Positions 37,274 to 46,538 are shown, counted from the stretch's first letter. The stretch is 64,000 nucleotides of DNA from Gammaproteobacteria bacterium (GCA_028818225.1 JAPPOG010000015.1:55708-119707), one strand, 5' to 3'. Translations and numbers: made by a program. The notes: a model not told the origin generated them from the sequence alone.

Positions 37274-39343
37274 ATGTCAAAGCCAATTCGAATTCAAAGT
37301 ACTTGCCCCCATGACTGTCCCAGTGTTTGTGCCCTGGAAGTAGAAAAGCTGGACAAGAAAACGATCGGACGAGTGTACGGTGCCAAGGACAATAGCTATA
37401 CATCCGGCACGCTCTGCGCGAAAGTCGGAAACTATGCCGAGAGAGTCCACCATCCGGATCGTCTGCAATCCCCCCTGAAAAGAATTGGCAAAAAGGGGAA
37501 AGGCATCGAAGTCTTTAGCGAAATTACCTGGGAGGAAGCATTAGACGAAGTCGCCACCCGCTTTCAAGAACAAAGTGATAAATACGGCAAGGAGACCGTA
37601 TGGCCTCACTTTTATGCCGGCACCATGGGGCTGGTGCAAAGAGATGGCATCGAGCGGTTGCGCCATGCTATGGGTTACTCCCGCCAGCATTCGACTATTT
37701 GTTCCGCCGCTTCCGATGCGGGATGGAAAGCCGGCACAGGCGTTAAGCGCGGGGTCGACGCCAGGGAGATTGGCGAGCACAGTGATGTTGTTGTGCTGTG
37801 GGGAACCAACGCCGTCCATACCCAGGTCAATCTCATGCATCACGTTGCCCAGGCCGGTAAACGGGGTTGTACACTGGTTGTTGTAGATCCTTACCGCAAC
37901 GCGACCGCCAAACGCGCCGATCTGCATATCATGTTGCAGCCGGGAAGTGATGGCGCCTTGGCAACCGCCATGATGCATGTGTTGCTAAAAGAAAATTTGG
38001 CTGACAGGGAATACCTGGCCGAGTACACCGACTTTAATTCAGAACTGGAATCTCACCTGGCCGATAAAACACCCGAATGGGCGGCTGAAATTACCGGGGT
38101 GCCGGTAGCAACCATCATCGAGTTCGCGCGCCTGGTTGGCCAGAACAAGAAAACCTACTACCGGTTCGGCTACGGTTTTACCCGCAGCCGTAATGGCGCT
38201 TTCAATATGCATGCTGCCTCCTGTCTTCCAGCCATGACTGGCGCATGGCAATACAAGGGCGGGGGTGCGCTTTATAGCAATAGCGAATTATTCAAACTGG
38301 ACAAGACCCTGATAATGGGTACCGATGCGATCGATCCTAAAACGCGTATTCTGGATCAGTCCCGTATCGGCGAAATTCTTTGTGGTAATCCGATCGACTT
38401 GCAAGGCGGCCCACCCATTACCGCCTTGCTCATTCAGAACACCAATCCGATGATGGTGTCTCCTTCATCTCTGAAAGTTAAGAAGGGGTTTGAGCGTGAT
38501 GATCTATTTATTTGTGTCCATGAACAGTTTATGACTGAAACTGCGGCAATGGCTGATATCGTCCTGCCGGCAACAACCTTTCTGGAGCATGAAGATATTT
38601 ATGTGGCCGGTGGCCATACTTTTCTGCAGGTAGCGAAACCGGTTATCGAGCCTTATGCGAATGCTAAACCTAACCATTATGTTATCTGTGAGTTGGCGAA
38701 GAGACTCGGCGCCAAACATGCCGGCTTTGAAATGAGCACCTGGGAAATTATTGATACCACACTCAAGAACAGCGGTTTTCCAGATGCAGAAACAATCTAT
38801 CAACAAAAATGGCTGGATTGTGTGCGTGACTTTGAAGAAGCACATTTTCTGAATGGTTTCGAAACTCCTGATAAGAAATTTCATTTTGCACCAGACTGGT
38901 CGCGCCTGGGTAAAGTCAATGCCACCATGCCAACATTTCCCGATCACTATTCAGTCACTGACAAGTGCTCGGAAGAAAAACCTTTTCGGCTGATAACGGC
39001 GCCTGCTCGTCAATTCCTCAACAGCAGTTTCACTGAGACACCAACTTCACAGCGCCGTGAAGGAAGACCTAGCGCAAAGATTCACTCTAGCACCTGTGCA
39101 GCACTGGGTTTAGAAGATGATGGTTTAGTGCGTATAGGAAATGAGCAGGCCTCGGTGTTAGTTCACGTCGAAGTGTATGACGATGTGCAGAAGGATGTAG
39201 TAATCGTCGAAAGCATTTGGCCGAATAACAAATTTGTCGAAGGTGTTGGTATTAATTCACTGGTTAGTAGCGATCCGGGCCACGGGATCGGGGGCGCCGT
39301 GTTCCACGATACCGCGGTTTGGCTACAACCCCATTCCCATTAA
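37274..39343 (+). CDS. Molybdopterin (bis-MGD) oxidoreductase
   Basis: About 690 aa. Counted from a GTG at 37265 the iron-sulfur ligands are Cys14, Cys18, Cys22 and Cys51 (CX3CX3C then L-C-A-K), a 4Fe-4S site; I favour the ATG at 37274 three codons later. The motif SRQHSTICSAASDAGW near residue 140 is the Mo-site region, VVLWGTNAVHTQVN and VVVDPYRNATAKRAD bind the pterin, and a C-terminal molybdopterin-dinucleotide-binding domain starts near 560. No Tat signal, so it acts in the cytoplasm. Partner subunits are not adjacent. Substrate unknown; formate, biotin-sulfoxide-like or other S/N-oxide reduction are possible. Confidence 0.85.
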   Translation: MSKPIRIQSTCPHDCPSVCALEVEKLDKKTIGRVYGAKDNSYTSGTLCAKVGNYAERVHHPDRLQSPLKRIGKKGKGIEVFSEITWEEALDEVATRFQEQSDKYGKETVWPHFYAGTMGLVQRDGIERLRHAMGYSRQHSTICSAASDAGWKAGTGVKRGVDAREIGEHSDVVVLWGTNAVHTQVNLMHHVAQAGKRGCTLVVVDPYRNATAKRADLHIMLQPGSDGALATAMMHVLLKENLADREYLAEYTDFNSELESHLADKTPEWAAEITGVPVATIIEFARLVGQNKKTYYRFGYGFTRSRNGAFNMHAASCLPAMTGAWQYKGGGALYSNSELFKLDKTLIMGTDAIDPKTRILDQSRIGEILCGNPIDLQGGPPITALLIQNTNPMMVSPSSLKVKKGFERDDLFICVHEQFMTETAAMADIVLPATTFLEHEDIYVAGGHTFLQVAKPVIEPYANAKPNHYVICELAKRLGAKHAGFEMSTWEIIDTTLKNSGFPDAETIYQQKWLDCVRDFEEAHFLNGFETPDKKFHFAPDWSRLGKVNATMPTFPDHYSVTDKCSEEKPFRLITAPARQFLNSSFTETPTSQRREGRPSAKIHSSTCAALGLEDDGLVRIGNEQASVLVHVEVYDDVQKDVVIVESIWPNNKFVEGVGINSLVSSDPGHGIGGAVFHDTAVWLQPHSH

Positions 39344-39484
39344 TGGCGCTGTTTGCTGAGACGGTCAGAAATTAGTCCCACATGCTCTGCCGATTACTCA
39401 GCGTGCGGCCAAAGTGGGCATAAATCGTCTTTTTTCACTCCCTTCCGATCGCCTCGTTCCGCTGCACACCCTGTGCATACCTGC

Positions 39485-39500
39485 TGTGAGCTGGCTCACA
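39485..39500. promoter_or_regulatory. CRP/FNR-family operator, site 1
   Basis: TGTGAGCTGGCTCACA fits the CRP consensus TGTGA-N6-TCACA exactly, with symmetric half-sites. It is about 160 bases before the start of the secreted calcium-binding protein. Confidence 0.7.
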
Positions 39501-39507
39501 GAAATAA

Positions 39508-39523
39508 TGTGAACTGGTTCACA
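39508..39523. promoter_or_regulatory. CRP/FNR-family operator, site 2
   Basis: TGTGAACTGGTTCACA, again TGTGA-N6-TCACA. Its centre is 23 bases from that of site 1, about two helical turns, so two dimers could sit on nearly the same face. The central six bases differ from site 1 in a way that keeps the palindrome, which argues for selection. Confidence 0.7.
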
Positions 39524-39658
39524 AAAAGCGCTGGAATGCGTGCTCTCTGTCACGAAATCATCCTTTCGGTTGATACGCGACACTTTGCCTTTTTTGTAAG
39601 CTTCCACCCCGTAGCGCTGATTCAACAGCATCAATTCAACCTCAATGGAATTACTAAA

Positions 39659-40810
39659 ATGAAACTGATCAGAATAGTTAGTGTCCTGCTGCTTACATAT
39701 TCCGTCTCATGGGTGGCTTATGCCACTGAAACTGATTCAGATTTTACGGATCCGCTTACAGGGCCCTCCCATCACTTGATGATTAATTACCTAAAGTACG
39801 TTCCTACTCCTTTAGGACTACAAAGGGGCTTATCCTTGAGTAACATAGACAGGCCAATGAACTTCACGAATTACGCTGAATTTAACAGTGTGGATTTTGA
39901 GGCATACATTACTGTTGAATCAGCCGTTGCAGATTTAATCTGGTTTGGATTTGGCGAAGGCAGTCCTGCTGCCTACAATGAGCCCTCTAATGCCGTCGTG
40001 TTTCGAATTCATAGCAATAATTTCCAGGGCTATGCTAATCAAATTGATATGACTGGGGTTGTTCCTGGCCCACTAACTTACTGGGTAGATCCTGTCTGGG
40101 GAAATGAGAATGGCAACCTATGGGATGCAGATGATGAGATGACCTTTGGCATCAAGTTAGAGGGCACTGTCATCACGCTCATGATTGTCGATACTGGTGC
40201 GACTGCAACATTCGACCTGGGAGATTATCCGCTTAATGCATCCAACAGCATGTTGTTTTTCGGTAATACGCATGTGGGAACGTACTTCCGAGATTTCAGT
40301 GTAGAGACATTTCCAGCTGTAGCCGATGATGATGAAGATGGTGTGGACAATGTCCAAGACTTGTGTCCAAACACCCCGGCTGGTGAGTTGGTCAATGCAG
40401 ATGGCTGTGCCGAGTCTCAGTTAGATGACGACGGTGATGGTGTAAGTAACGCTATTGACGCCTGTCCCGCTACACCGAATGGTGAAGACGCCAATGCAGA
40501 CGGTTGTTCCTTATCGCAACTGGATACAGACAGTGATGGTGTAAATGATGCAATTGATGCGTGCCCAGCTACCCCCGCAGGCGCAGTGGTGAATGCAGAG
40601 GGCTGCACAGGTCTTGATGTTGTTGAAACCGCCTGTGATGCAGATGGAGACTGGAAAAATCATGGCCAGTTCGTCTCTTGTGTTTCTAACGCGGTCGACG
40701 CTGCCGTAGACGGAGGTTTGCTCACTGAAGAAGAAGGTGAAGCAATTGTTTCTGCCGCCGCGCAAAGCGATGTTGGTAAGAAAAATAACGGAAAAGGTAA
40801 AAACAACTAA
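39659..40810 (+). CDS. Secreted protein with thrombospondin type 3 calcium-binding repeats
   Basis: 383 aa from ATG 39659, which begins a signal peptide (cleaved near AYATE). Residues ~30-215 are a beta-rich domain like a concanavalin-type lectin fold. Then follow three type 3 repeats: DDDEDGVDNVQDLCPNTPAG, DDDGDGVSNAIDACPATPNG and DTDSDGVNDAIDACPATPAG, each with a D-x-D-x-D-G-V loop and a Cys pair (C-P-x-T-P and D-G-C). The tail is basic (KKNNGKGKNN). It likely acts outside the cell with bound Ca2+. Two CRP-type sites precede it and a strong terminator follows. Confidence 0.8.
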   Translation: MKLIRIVSVLLLTYSVSWVAYATETDSDFTDPLTGPSHHLMINYLKYVPTPLGLQRGLSLSNIDRPMNFTNYAEFNSVDFEAYITVESAVADLIWFGFGEGSPAAYNEPSNAVVFRIHSNNFQGYANQIDMTGVVPGPLTYWVDPVWGNENGNLWDADDEMTFGIKLEGTVITLMIVDTGATATFDLGDYPLNASNSMLFFGNTHVGTYFRDFSVETFPAVADDDEDGVDNVQDLCPNTPAGELVNADGCAESQLDDDGDGVSNAIDACPATPNGEDANADGCSLSQLDTDSDGVNDAIDACPATPAGAVVNAEGCTGLDVVETACDADGDWKNHGQFVSCVSNAVDAAVDGGLLTEEEGEAIVSAAAQSDVGKKNNGKGKNN

Positions 40811-40823
40811 TTGCTGGAATCAG

Positions 40824-40853
40824 AAAAGCCGGAGCTTGCTCCGGCTTTTTTTT
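40824..40853 (+). terminator. Intrinsic terminator
   Basis: GC-rich stem AAAAGCCGGAGC / GCTCCGGCTTTT with a two-base loop, followed by a run of eight T. It starts 13 bases after the stop of the thrombospondin-3-repeat gene. With A on the 5' side it could work in both directions and stop transcription from the - strand too. Confidence 0.9.
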
Positions 40854-41058
40854 GTCTGCGCTTTTTTATTTTTTAGACGCAATGTATATGCTAAGTAAAG
40901 CTTGCTAACGATTCGTCCTTTTTTGATCAGGTTTCTTTGCCCGCTATCCAGTAAGATTCTACTCTGCCCTGGGTATATTGATTGCAGTGAGAATTTACAT
41001 TCTCAAAACTCTTGCTCTTGCAAATTGATTATTTGAGGCAAATAAATTTTTTGATTAT

Positions 41059-41862
41059 TCAATCTTTCTTGAATGGTTGCTTCAGTAAAGGCAGAAACTT
41101 AGTGGATTGGCTATCCTGGAAACTCTCTATACCAATCTCCATCTGTGCATGCCCCATAGACGGCTGCGCCTGATAGGTGCCAAAAATTCTATCCCACCAG
41201 GGAAAGTTAAAGCCGAAATTATGATTGTGTTCGCTGTGATTAGTGGAATGGTGCACACGGTGTACATCTGGTGTAACCACAAATAATCTCAATACCCTGT
41301 CAACGCGCTCTGGCAGTTTCCAGTTACTGTGATTAAACATGGATGTGGCATTCAGCAGTACATCGGCCATTAGCACTGCAATTGCCAGCGGACCCAGAAT
41401 AAAAATGAGTGCCAGCTTTACCAGGCTTGAAATTACAATCGAAAGCGGATGAAAACGAATTCCGGTGGAGACATCGTAATCCGGGTCGGTGTGGTGCATG
41501 CGGTGTAGTTTCCACAGTGGGGTAACGGCATGGAAAATTCGATGCTGGAAATAAATTGTAAGATCAAACAGCAGCAGGTAGAGGGGAATACTTATCCAGG
41601 CGGAGACAGTTATCAGGTTGAACAAACCCCAATCATTATTCTGTGCCAGCAATGCTGCGCTTACGCCTGCAATGGGCAACAGCACACCTACAACAAGTGC
41701 ATTGGTAAGGCTGATCGCAAAGTTGGTAGTCCAGCGTTTTGATTTGGCATAGTGGAGCTTTCTGCGTGGAGAAATCACCTCCATAAGCATTAGCAGTGCC
41801 AAACAAAATAGAAAGACCCCGATGCGAATCGATGGTTCTGAGTTTGTGTCTAAGCCATTCAA
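41059..41862 (-). CDS. Sterol desaturase/fatty acid hydroxylase family membrane protein
   Basis: Di-iron membrane hydroxylase. His clusters HRIFH, HRMHH and HRVHHSTNHSEHNHN are in the expected order, with hydrophobic segments before and between them. It would hydroxylate or desaturate a lipid or carotenoid-like substrate in the membrane. I take TTG 41862, two bases after the stop of the upstream gene, with AGGAG ten bases before; an ATG at 41907 would overlap that gene by 44 bases and add residues without membrane character. The start remains uncertain. Confidence 0.85.
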   Translation of the reverse strand: MNGLDTNSEPSIRIGVFLFCLALLMLMEVISPRRKLHYAKSKRWTTNFAISLTNALVVGVLLPIAGVSAALLAQNNDWGLFNLITVSAWISIPLYLLLFDLTIYFQHRIFHAVTPLWKLHRMHHTDPDYDVSTGIRFHPLSIVISSLVKLALIFILGPLAIAVLMADVLLNATSMFNHSNWKLPERVDRVLRLFVVTPDVHRVHHSTNHSEHNHNFGFNFPWWDRIFGTYQAQPSMGHAQMEIGIESFQDSQSTKFLPLLKQPFKKD

Positions 41863-41863
41863 A

Positions 41864-42316
41864 TTATTGCAGCTCCTGCCCGATAGATTCTTCCGGTAAT
41901 AATCCATCGAAATTTCGTATGTAGGCCTGATTTAAAATCTCAACAACCCTGGCAGTAAAAAAGTAGCGATGAATCGATTGGATAACCAACCATTGTTCAT
42001 CAATGTCCTCGCGCACTTCCGCCATCTCGGCGCTGTCCGCTGCGAGATAAGCGACTTCATAATCCGGTTGCAGACGTTCGAGGCGAGTGCGGCGAATGTC
42101 TATGTCCGCCTGGGCATCCTCAGGGAGGAATTCATAGTAAGTATTGATAATCTGGTCGGCATCGCTGTTTGCGTCAAGGTACTCGACGCGGTCAATCAAG
42201 TTCCCATCGATTGTTAGCAGTACTTCTTCAGCGGCTAGCAAGAATGAGGAGCAGAAAAGTAGGTAGATTCCGATTCTAAAGGCAGGGATAGCTTTAATAG
42301 GGATGACGCCAGACAT
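41864..42316 (-). CDS. Hypothetical secreted acidic helical protein
   Basis: 150 aa with a signal peptide (hydrophobic to LLAAEE). The mature part is acidic and predicted helical, rich in Asp/Glu/Ala (DADQIINTYYEFLPEDAQAD). I recognise no family. It overlaps or touches the sterol desaturase gene and is probably translated with it. It lies 47 bases downstream of nothing on its strand except its own promoter; the quinohaemoprotein gene is further upstream. Confidence 0.55.
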   Translation of the reverse strand: MSGVIPIKAIPAFRIGIYLLFCSSFLLAAEEVLLTIDGNLIDRVEYLDANSDADQIINTYYEFLPEDAQADIDIRRTRLERLQPDYEVAYLAADSAEMAEVREDIDEQWLVIQSIHRYFFTARVVEILNQAYIRNFDGLLPEESIGQELQ

Positions 42317-42363
42317 GAACCTATTATGCCATGTCTGGATAGGCTATTTAGCTGGAAATGAAT

Positions 42364-44517
42364 CTAGGCGCGGTTTAATGCTGCTTCGTTTGCCGCTGCC
42401 TCGATCGCTTCCTGGTTTTGCTGCTGATACTCCTGCAGTTGTCGTGCCTGCTCTACGACAAATGCTCGAATTGATTCCAACTGTTCAGCCGAGACCGTGC
42501 CTTCAAAATCTGGCATGCCCTGTTGCGCCCGGCTGCCGCCAATGACGATGTCTGCCATGTCAGAATGGGTAGCGAGATTCATCAGGCGCAAGTCTGGAGC
42601 AATGATGGCAACTTCGCTGGGAACACCAATACCGCCATGGCAACTGGCACACTGCGCATGATAAAGATTATCGCCTTCACGCAATTGTTCTTGGCTATAC
42701 ACATCATCCGGTAATTCGGGAACGATTGCCTGTGCAATCTCTGGCACAGGCAGCGCATGCTCGCCATCCAGTTTAAACACTAAAACCGTGCCGCCGAGAT
42801 CAATCGCACGATTGCCATTCATCATGGTCGCCACATATTGCGTGCCTTCAATCGCATAGGTCATTACGGAAGTTGAGCGAAAAGTTCCCGGTGCACTGTA
42901 TTGCCAGAGTAGTTCCCCGTCTTCTGTATCTCGTACTGAAAATACGCCGGTTCCTTCCGGTTGAAACAGGACATTGCCCCGGGTCGCCACAACGCCGCCG
43001 TTATAATCTGATTCAAGCTCATGTCGCCACTTGTAGCTGCCGGTGATGGGATCGAAGGCGCCTACATAGGCCTGCGAAGGAGGGCGCGGCCCAGCCTGTT
43101 CTATCAGGCGTCGGCGATATTCCCCTTCACCCCAGCCCAGACTTAAACCCCGTTCTCGTATTTGGTACTCACCAGTTTCAACAAATCCCTCGTCCAGGGA
43201 ATAGAAGTTGGCGATGTCATGGTAGTAGAAATACATCAGCCCCATGTCGTTATCCCAGGACTGCGGTTCCCAGTTATGGGCGCCGGAATTGGCTGGCATG
43301 ATCCACTGTGGTTCTACTTCGTAAACGACGTCGGGATTTTCAACCGGGCGACCGGTTTCCATGTCCACATGGGTAGCCCAGTCGATGCCATCGGTATAGG
43401 GAAGTGCCCTTAACAGTTCTCCATTGGTACGATCGATGACATAGAAAAATCCATTCTTTGGTGCCTGCAAAACAACCTTGCGCATGACACCACCAAACTC
43501 GATTTCGCCCAGGGACATATCCATGGCGGAACTGTAATCCCAGTTATCGCCAGGTGTGGTCTGGTAATACCAGTGCATGCGACCGCTATCCACATCAACC
43601 GACACAATGGTTGAGAGAAACAAATCGTCACCGCCGCCGGGAGAGCGAATGTCCCGCGGCCAGGGCGAGCCATTGCCCACACCTATGTATAAGGCGTTAA
43701 ATTCTTCGTCATAGACCAGGGAATTCCAGGCGGTACCACCGCCACCGTATTTCCACCATTCACCACCCCAGGTCTGGGCTGCCATCTCCATTTCCGGGTG
43801 TTCGAAGGGCTTGCTTGGGTCACCGGGCACAAGGAAAAATCGCCAGGCCACCTCACCGGTTTCGGCATCATAGGCAGTGACATAGCCCCGCCGATGGCCG
43901 GATTCGCCACTGCCCTGTCCTATATAAACTTTACCGGCCGCTGCGCGCGGTGCGCCGGTAATATTAAACCTGCCCAGTCCAGCCGGAATCCAGGTGTCTA
44001 TGTCCCAGACTTCTTCACCGTTATTGGCATCAATCGCAATCAGCCGTCCGTCGAAGGTTCCCACATAGACCTTGCCTTCATACACTGCGACACCACGATT
44101 ATGGGCGGGCCCGCAACAAGCCAGTCTTATGTAACTGCGGTCGACCTCAGGATCGTATCTCCAGATTTCTTCCCCGTTAGTTGCGTCCAGGGCATAGACC
44201 ACACTCCAGCCGTTGGAGACATACATGACGCCGTCCACAACCAGTGGTGTGCCTTGCATGCGCATATTGTAATCACCAATTTGCTTGGACCAGGCAAGCC
44301 CCAGTCGATCTATGCTGTTGGTATTAATCTGGGTCAGTTGGGAAAAGCGTTGCTCTTTAAAGGACTGGCCGTAGGTGAGCCAGGAGCCCGGTTCGACTTC
44401 GGCAGAATTTATCACGCGCTCATCAGTCACATTGCCCTGACCCTGAGCGGATGCGTACGCGGCAAACAGCGATAATGTTGCAGAAAACAGGTAGTAAACG
44501 CATGGAGAAAATTTCAT
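42364..44517 (-). CDS. Quinohaemoprotein alcohol dehydrogenase (PQQ, methanol/ethanol family, with cytochrome c)
   Basis: 717 aa with a signal peptide cleaved near ASAQG. The PQQ domain has the vicinal Cys134-Cys135 in ACCGPAHNRG (the ring disulfide over PQQ), WKYGGGGTAWNS, and the catalytic TTPGDNWDYSSAMD. The C-terminal ~100 residues are a cytochrome c domain with CASCHGG and a later M-P-D-F-E-G haem ligand region. Substrate: a primary or secondary alcohol; electrons go to the fused haem, then to another carrier. The only one of the six PQQ enzymes here with its own haem. Probably first of an operon with the downstream - strand genes. Confidence 0.93.
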   Translation of the reverse strand: MKFSPCVYYLFSATLSLFAAYASAQGQGNVTDERVINSAEVEPGSWLTYGQSFKEQRFSQLTQINTNSIDRLGLAWSKQIGDYNMRMQGTPLVVDGVMYVSNGWSVVYALDATNGEEIWRYDPEVDRSYIRLACCGPAHNRGVAVYEGKVYVGTFDGRLIAIDANNGEEVWDIDTWIPAGLGRFNITGAPRAAAGKVYIGQGSGESGHRRGYVTAYDAETGEVAWRFFLVPGDPSKPFEHPEMEMAAQTWGGEWWKYGGGGTAWNSLVYDEEFNALYIGVGNGSPWPRDIRSPGGGDDLFLSTIVSVDVDSGRMHWYYQTTPGDNWDYSSAMDMSLGEIEFGGVMRKVVLQAPKNGFFYVIDRTNGELLRALPYTDGIDWATHVDMETGRPVENPDVVYEVEPQWIMPANSGAHNWEPQSWDNDMGLMYFYYHDIANFYSLDEGFVETGEYQIRERGLSLGWGEGEYRRRLIEQAGPRPPSQAYVGAFDPITGSYKWRHELESDYNGGVVATRGNVLFQPEGTGVFSVRDTEDGELLWQYSAPGTFRSTSVMTYAIEGTQYVATMMNGNRAIDLGGTVLVFKLDGEHALPVPEIAQAIVPELPDDVYSQEQLREGDNLYHAQCASCHGGIGVPSEVAIIAPDLRLMNLATHSDMADIVIGGSRAQQGMPDFEGTVSAEQLESIRAFVVEQARQLQEYQQQNQEAIEAAANEAALNRA

Positions 44518-44586
44518 CAGGAATTGCTCCGCTTGAATTCATTATTTAGCTAATGCGAATTCGTAATTTACGTTAGTTGGCACACT

Positions 44587-45729
44587 TCATGAAATCGCAT
44601 TGGTAAATGCCAGGGCAAGCTCACTGGCGCCAATTCGATTCCAGGTCTCATTGACCCCAAGGGTAAATCGATTGTCGGCATTAGGTTGGCCCAGAATTAT
44701 TTCCTGTTCTGCCAGGCGTTCTCTGAATTCTTCGCCGTCAGTGCCAGCAAGTGTTACCCTGGCTAGATTGGTGCCATTGGGAATTCGCGTAACGTTAAAG
44801 GCGGGATGCTGATTGATCGCAGTATAAAAATCTTCGGAAATTGCGACGGCCGCAGTCAATCGATCGACGAATCCCTCCATATAATGTCGCGCAACCAATG
44901 CTGCGGACCAGCCAGCATAGAGATTACCGCCAAACATGCGCCGGGTATGATACATGTTTTCCAGGTCAGTTTTATTGCCAGCGAGAATTGCACCGATGCC
45001 GCAGTTGAAATATTTCCATAAAGAAAAATAGACCATGTCGAAGGGTTCGGCGTATTCAGCCGGCGATATTCCGGTGTAAGCGGACGCGATAAACATGCGA
45101 GCGCCATCCAGATGCGTGCCGATTCCATTCTCCCTGGCGAAATCGGTAATGCGTTTGGTTTCTTCCCAGTCGGCCATCTCGCCGGATAATCTCCGCACCG
45201 GGCTCTCAATAAGAATGGCACCAATTTCCGCTGTAACCCTTCCTCCCGCTGTGCGATCAATTACTGCCTGGACTTCTTCGAGGGTGAAAGTCGCGCGATC
45301 CTGGGCAAGTGGAATAAGAGTGAGGTTGGAAAGATTCTGCGAGGCGTCCCCGATGTCGTTATAGACATGGCTCAGGGCCGGCACAATCACCCGGCGTTTT
45401 TCACCTGCTAACTGACGTAAAGCCAGCTGGTTAGCAAGTGTGCCTGAGGGCATGAAGACTGCCATTTCCTTACCCAGAAGATCGGCACAATACTGTTCAA
45501 ATTCTGCTATCTCACCACCAAGCAGGTAGTTATCAGGCTCGATTTCATTGGTTTCGCACAGTGAGTGCAGCAGGGCAGAGAATTCCTGCGGTTGAATGCC
45601 AATACCGTCGCCAGTAAGCCGGATCGAAGTAGGGATCGGAGTATTATTATACTGGGCACTAACTGCAGTGCTAACGCCCAGTGTCGTAGCTGCACCAGCA
45701 GCCTGGATCAAGTCGCGCCGAGTAAGCAT
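44587..45729 (-). CDS. Threonine aldolase-fold PLP enzyme with Tat-like leader
   Basis: 380 aa. Fold-type I beta-eliminating lyase: FMPSGTLANQLALRQL near residue 95, HLDGAR at 206-211, and Lys239 in FSLWKYFNCGIGAIL as the PLP anchor (usual form S-L-S-K-G). The N-terminus has TRRDLIQAAGAATT then a hydrophobic stretch ending AVSAQ, a twin-arginine signal, so the enzyme would be exported already loaded with PLP. Reactions known for the family: cleavage of beta-hydroxy amino acids to glycine and an aldehyde. Beside an alcohol dehydrogenase this could feed aldehyde, but that is inference. Confidence 0.82.
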   Translation of the reverse strand: MLTRRDLIQAAGAATTLGVSTAVSAQYNNTPIPTSIRLTGDGIGIQPQEFSALLHSLCETNEIEPDNYLLGGEIAEFEQYCADLLGKEMAVFMPSGTLANQLALRQLAGEKRRVIVPALSHVYNDIGDASQNLSNLTLIPLAQDRATFTLEEVQAVIDRTAGGRVTAEIGAILIESPVRRLSGEMADWEETKRITDFARENGIGTHLDGARMFIASAYTGISPAEYAEPFDMVYFSLWKYFNCGIGAILAGNKTDLENMYHTRRMFGGNLYAGWSAALVARHYMEGFVDRLTAAVAISEDFYTAINQHPAFNVTRIPNGTNLARVTLAGTDGEEFRERLAEQEIILGQPNADNRFTLGVNETWNRIGASELALAFTNAIS

Positions 45730-45828
45730 ACTTGCTACACCTTGTTAGCTCAGGTCAGTTGAAATACTAAATCTAACGCTGCGCTAAAAAGTAAGCAAAG
45801 GCTTTTTGCCGGTTGGCGACGTCGGCAA

Positions 45829-46188
45829 CTACTCTGCCCTGGTCATTGACCATCCTACCGTGGTGCCCATTGCCGCAGCATTTCCACTGATCGAATCGCC
45901 ACTAATTTCAGCGCTCATGGCATAGCTCATGGATGCTCCGTCGCGATTAATGGTAAATGCAATGGCATCTCCTGCGATCGTTCCATCTTCAATTGGCCAT
46001 GTTCGGCCGTTGCCCAGATCAAATTCACCCGTTAATACACCACCGTCAGCTTGCATTGTGACAATTGCATCAACGGCACCCATAGGGCTGGACATGGAAA
46101 AATCCCAGGTACCATCGGCAGGGTTTCCTCCGGTAGAAGTGCAAGCTGACAGTGCTAGCGCTGATAAAGCAGCAATCTTTTTAATCAT
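45829..46188 (-). CDS. Small lipoprotein, beta-rich
   Basis: 119 aa, lipobox LSAC (Cys16). The mature part reads TWDFSMSSPMGAVDAIVTMQ then repeats of G-x-I-x-G-D-x-I-x-F, a small lipocalin-like barrel. It resembles in layout the lipoprotein at 33002. Function unknown. Confidence 0.7.
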   Translation of the reverse strand: MIKKIAALSALALSACTSTGGNPADGTWDFSMSSPMGAVDAIVTMQADGGVLTGEFDLGNGRTWPIEDGTIAGDAIAFTINRDGASMSYAMSAEISGDSISGNAAAMGTTVGWSMTRAE

Positions 46189-46538
46189 TCGACTTTACTC
46201 CAATTATTTTTCGATGAGCTGAACAATGATCCGGCAATCAGCTCATGTAGATTTGCTGATGTAATTAAATGTAGCAACGTTCATCTTTGAAAATTGGATC
46301 ACCGGAGTATGCTCGGTGCAGCGAGTTTGCGCTCAAAAAAAGAAGATGAACAAGGGAATACCAATGGTCAAATTGGATATTGCTGTGAGCAGTAAAGGTG
46401 AATAGATTCTCAGTACGAACCAGGCTGTGACAATCACGGGCTATCAGCCCCCCTCGATATGCTTAGCAATAAAAAAGGCCGCATACATATGCGGCCTTTT
46501 TGTGCTGAATAGCGAGATTCACAAAGAGTTTAATCAGT
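46189..46538. other. Intergenic region with a terminator
   Basis: 350 bases upstream of the lipoprotein gene and downstream of the acidic secreted protein, both on the - strand. It holds the terminator at 46472-46501 and otherwise nothing firm; a 19-codon frame at 46346-46405 is too short to support. Confidence 0.45.
46472..46501 (-). terminator. Intrinsic terminator, likely bidirectional
   Basis: Stem of 14 base pairs (AAAAAGGCCGCATA / TATGCGGCCTTTTT) with loop CA. On the - strand the stem ends in T residues and lies 38 bases after the stop of the acidic protein gene. Confidence 0.85.

Larger units (their letters stand above)
39344..39658. promoter_or_regulatory. Regulatory region upstream of the thrombospondin-3 protein
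   Basis: This 315-base region holds two tandem CRP-type palindromes (listed separately). An open frame runs through it in phase with the downstream gene, but without codon or protein character; the real start is the signal-peptide ATG at 39659. I see no confident -35/-10 pair. Confidence 0.5.

Noticed and set aside
39353..39658. N-terminal extension of the thrombospondin-3-repeat frame
   Set aside because: It contains the two CRP-type palindromes and no coding character; the signal-peptide ATG at 39659 is a better start.
43798..44475. 225-codon + strand frame opposite the quinohaemoprotein
   Set aside because: It mirrors the third codon positions of the - strand gene and has no recognisable domain.
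46346..46405. 19-codon frame (starts MNKGIPMVKLD) with GGGA before an internal ATG
   Set aside because: Too short and isolated to tell from chance; no conserved feature.
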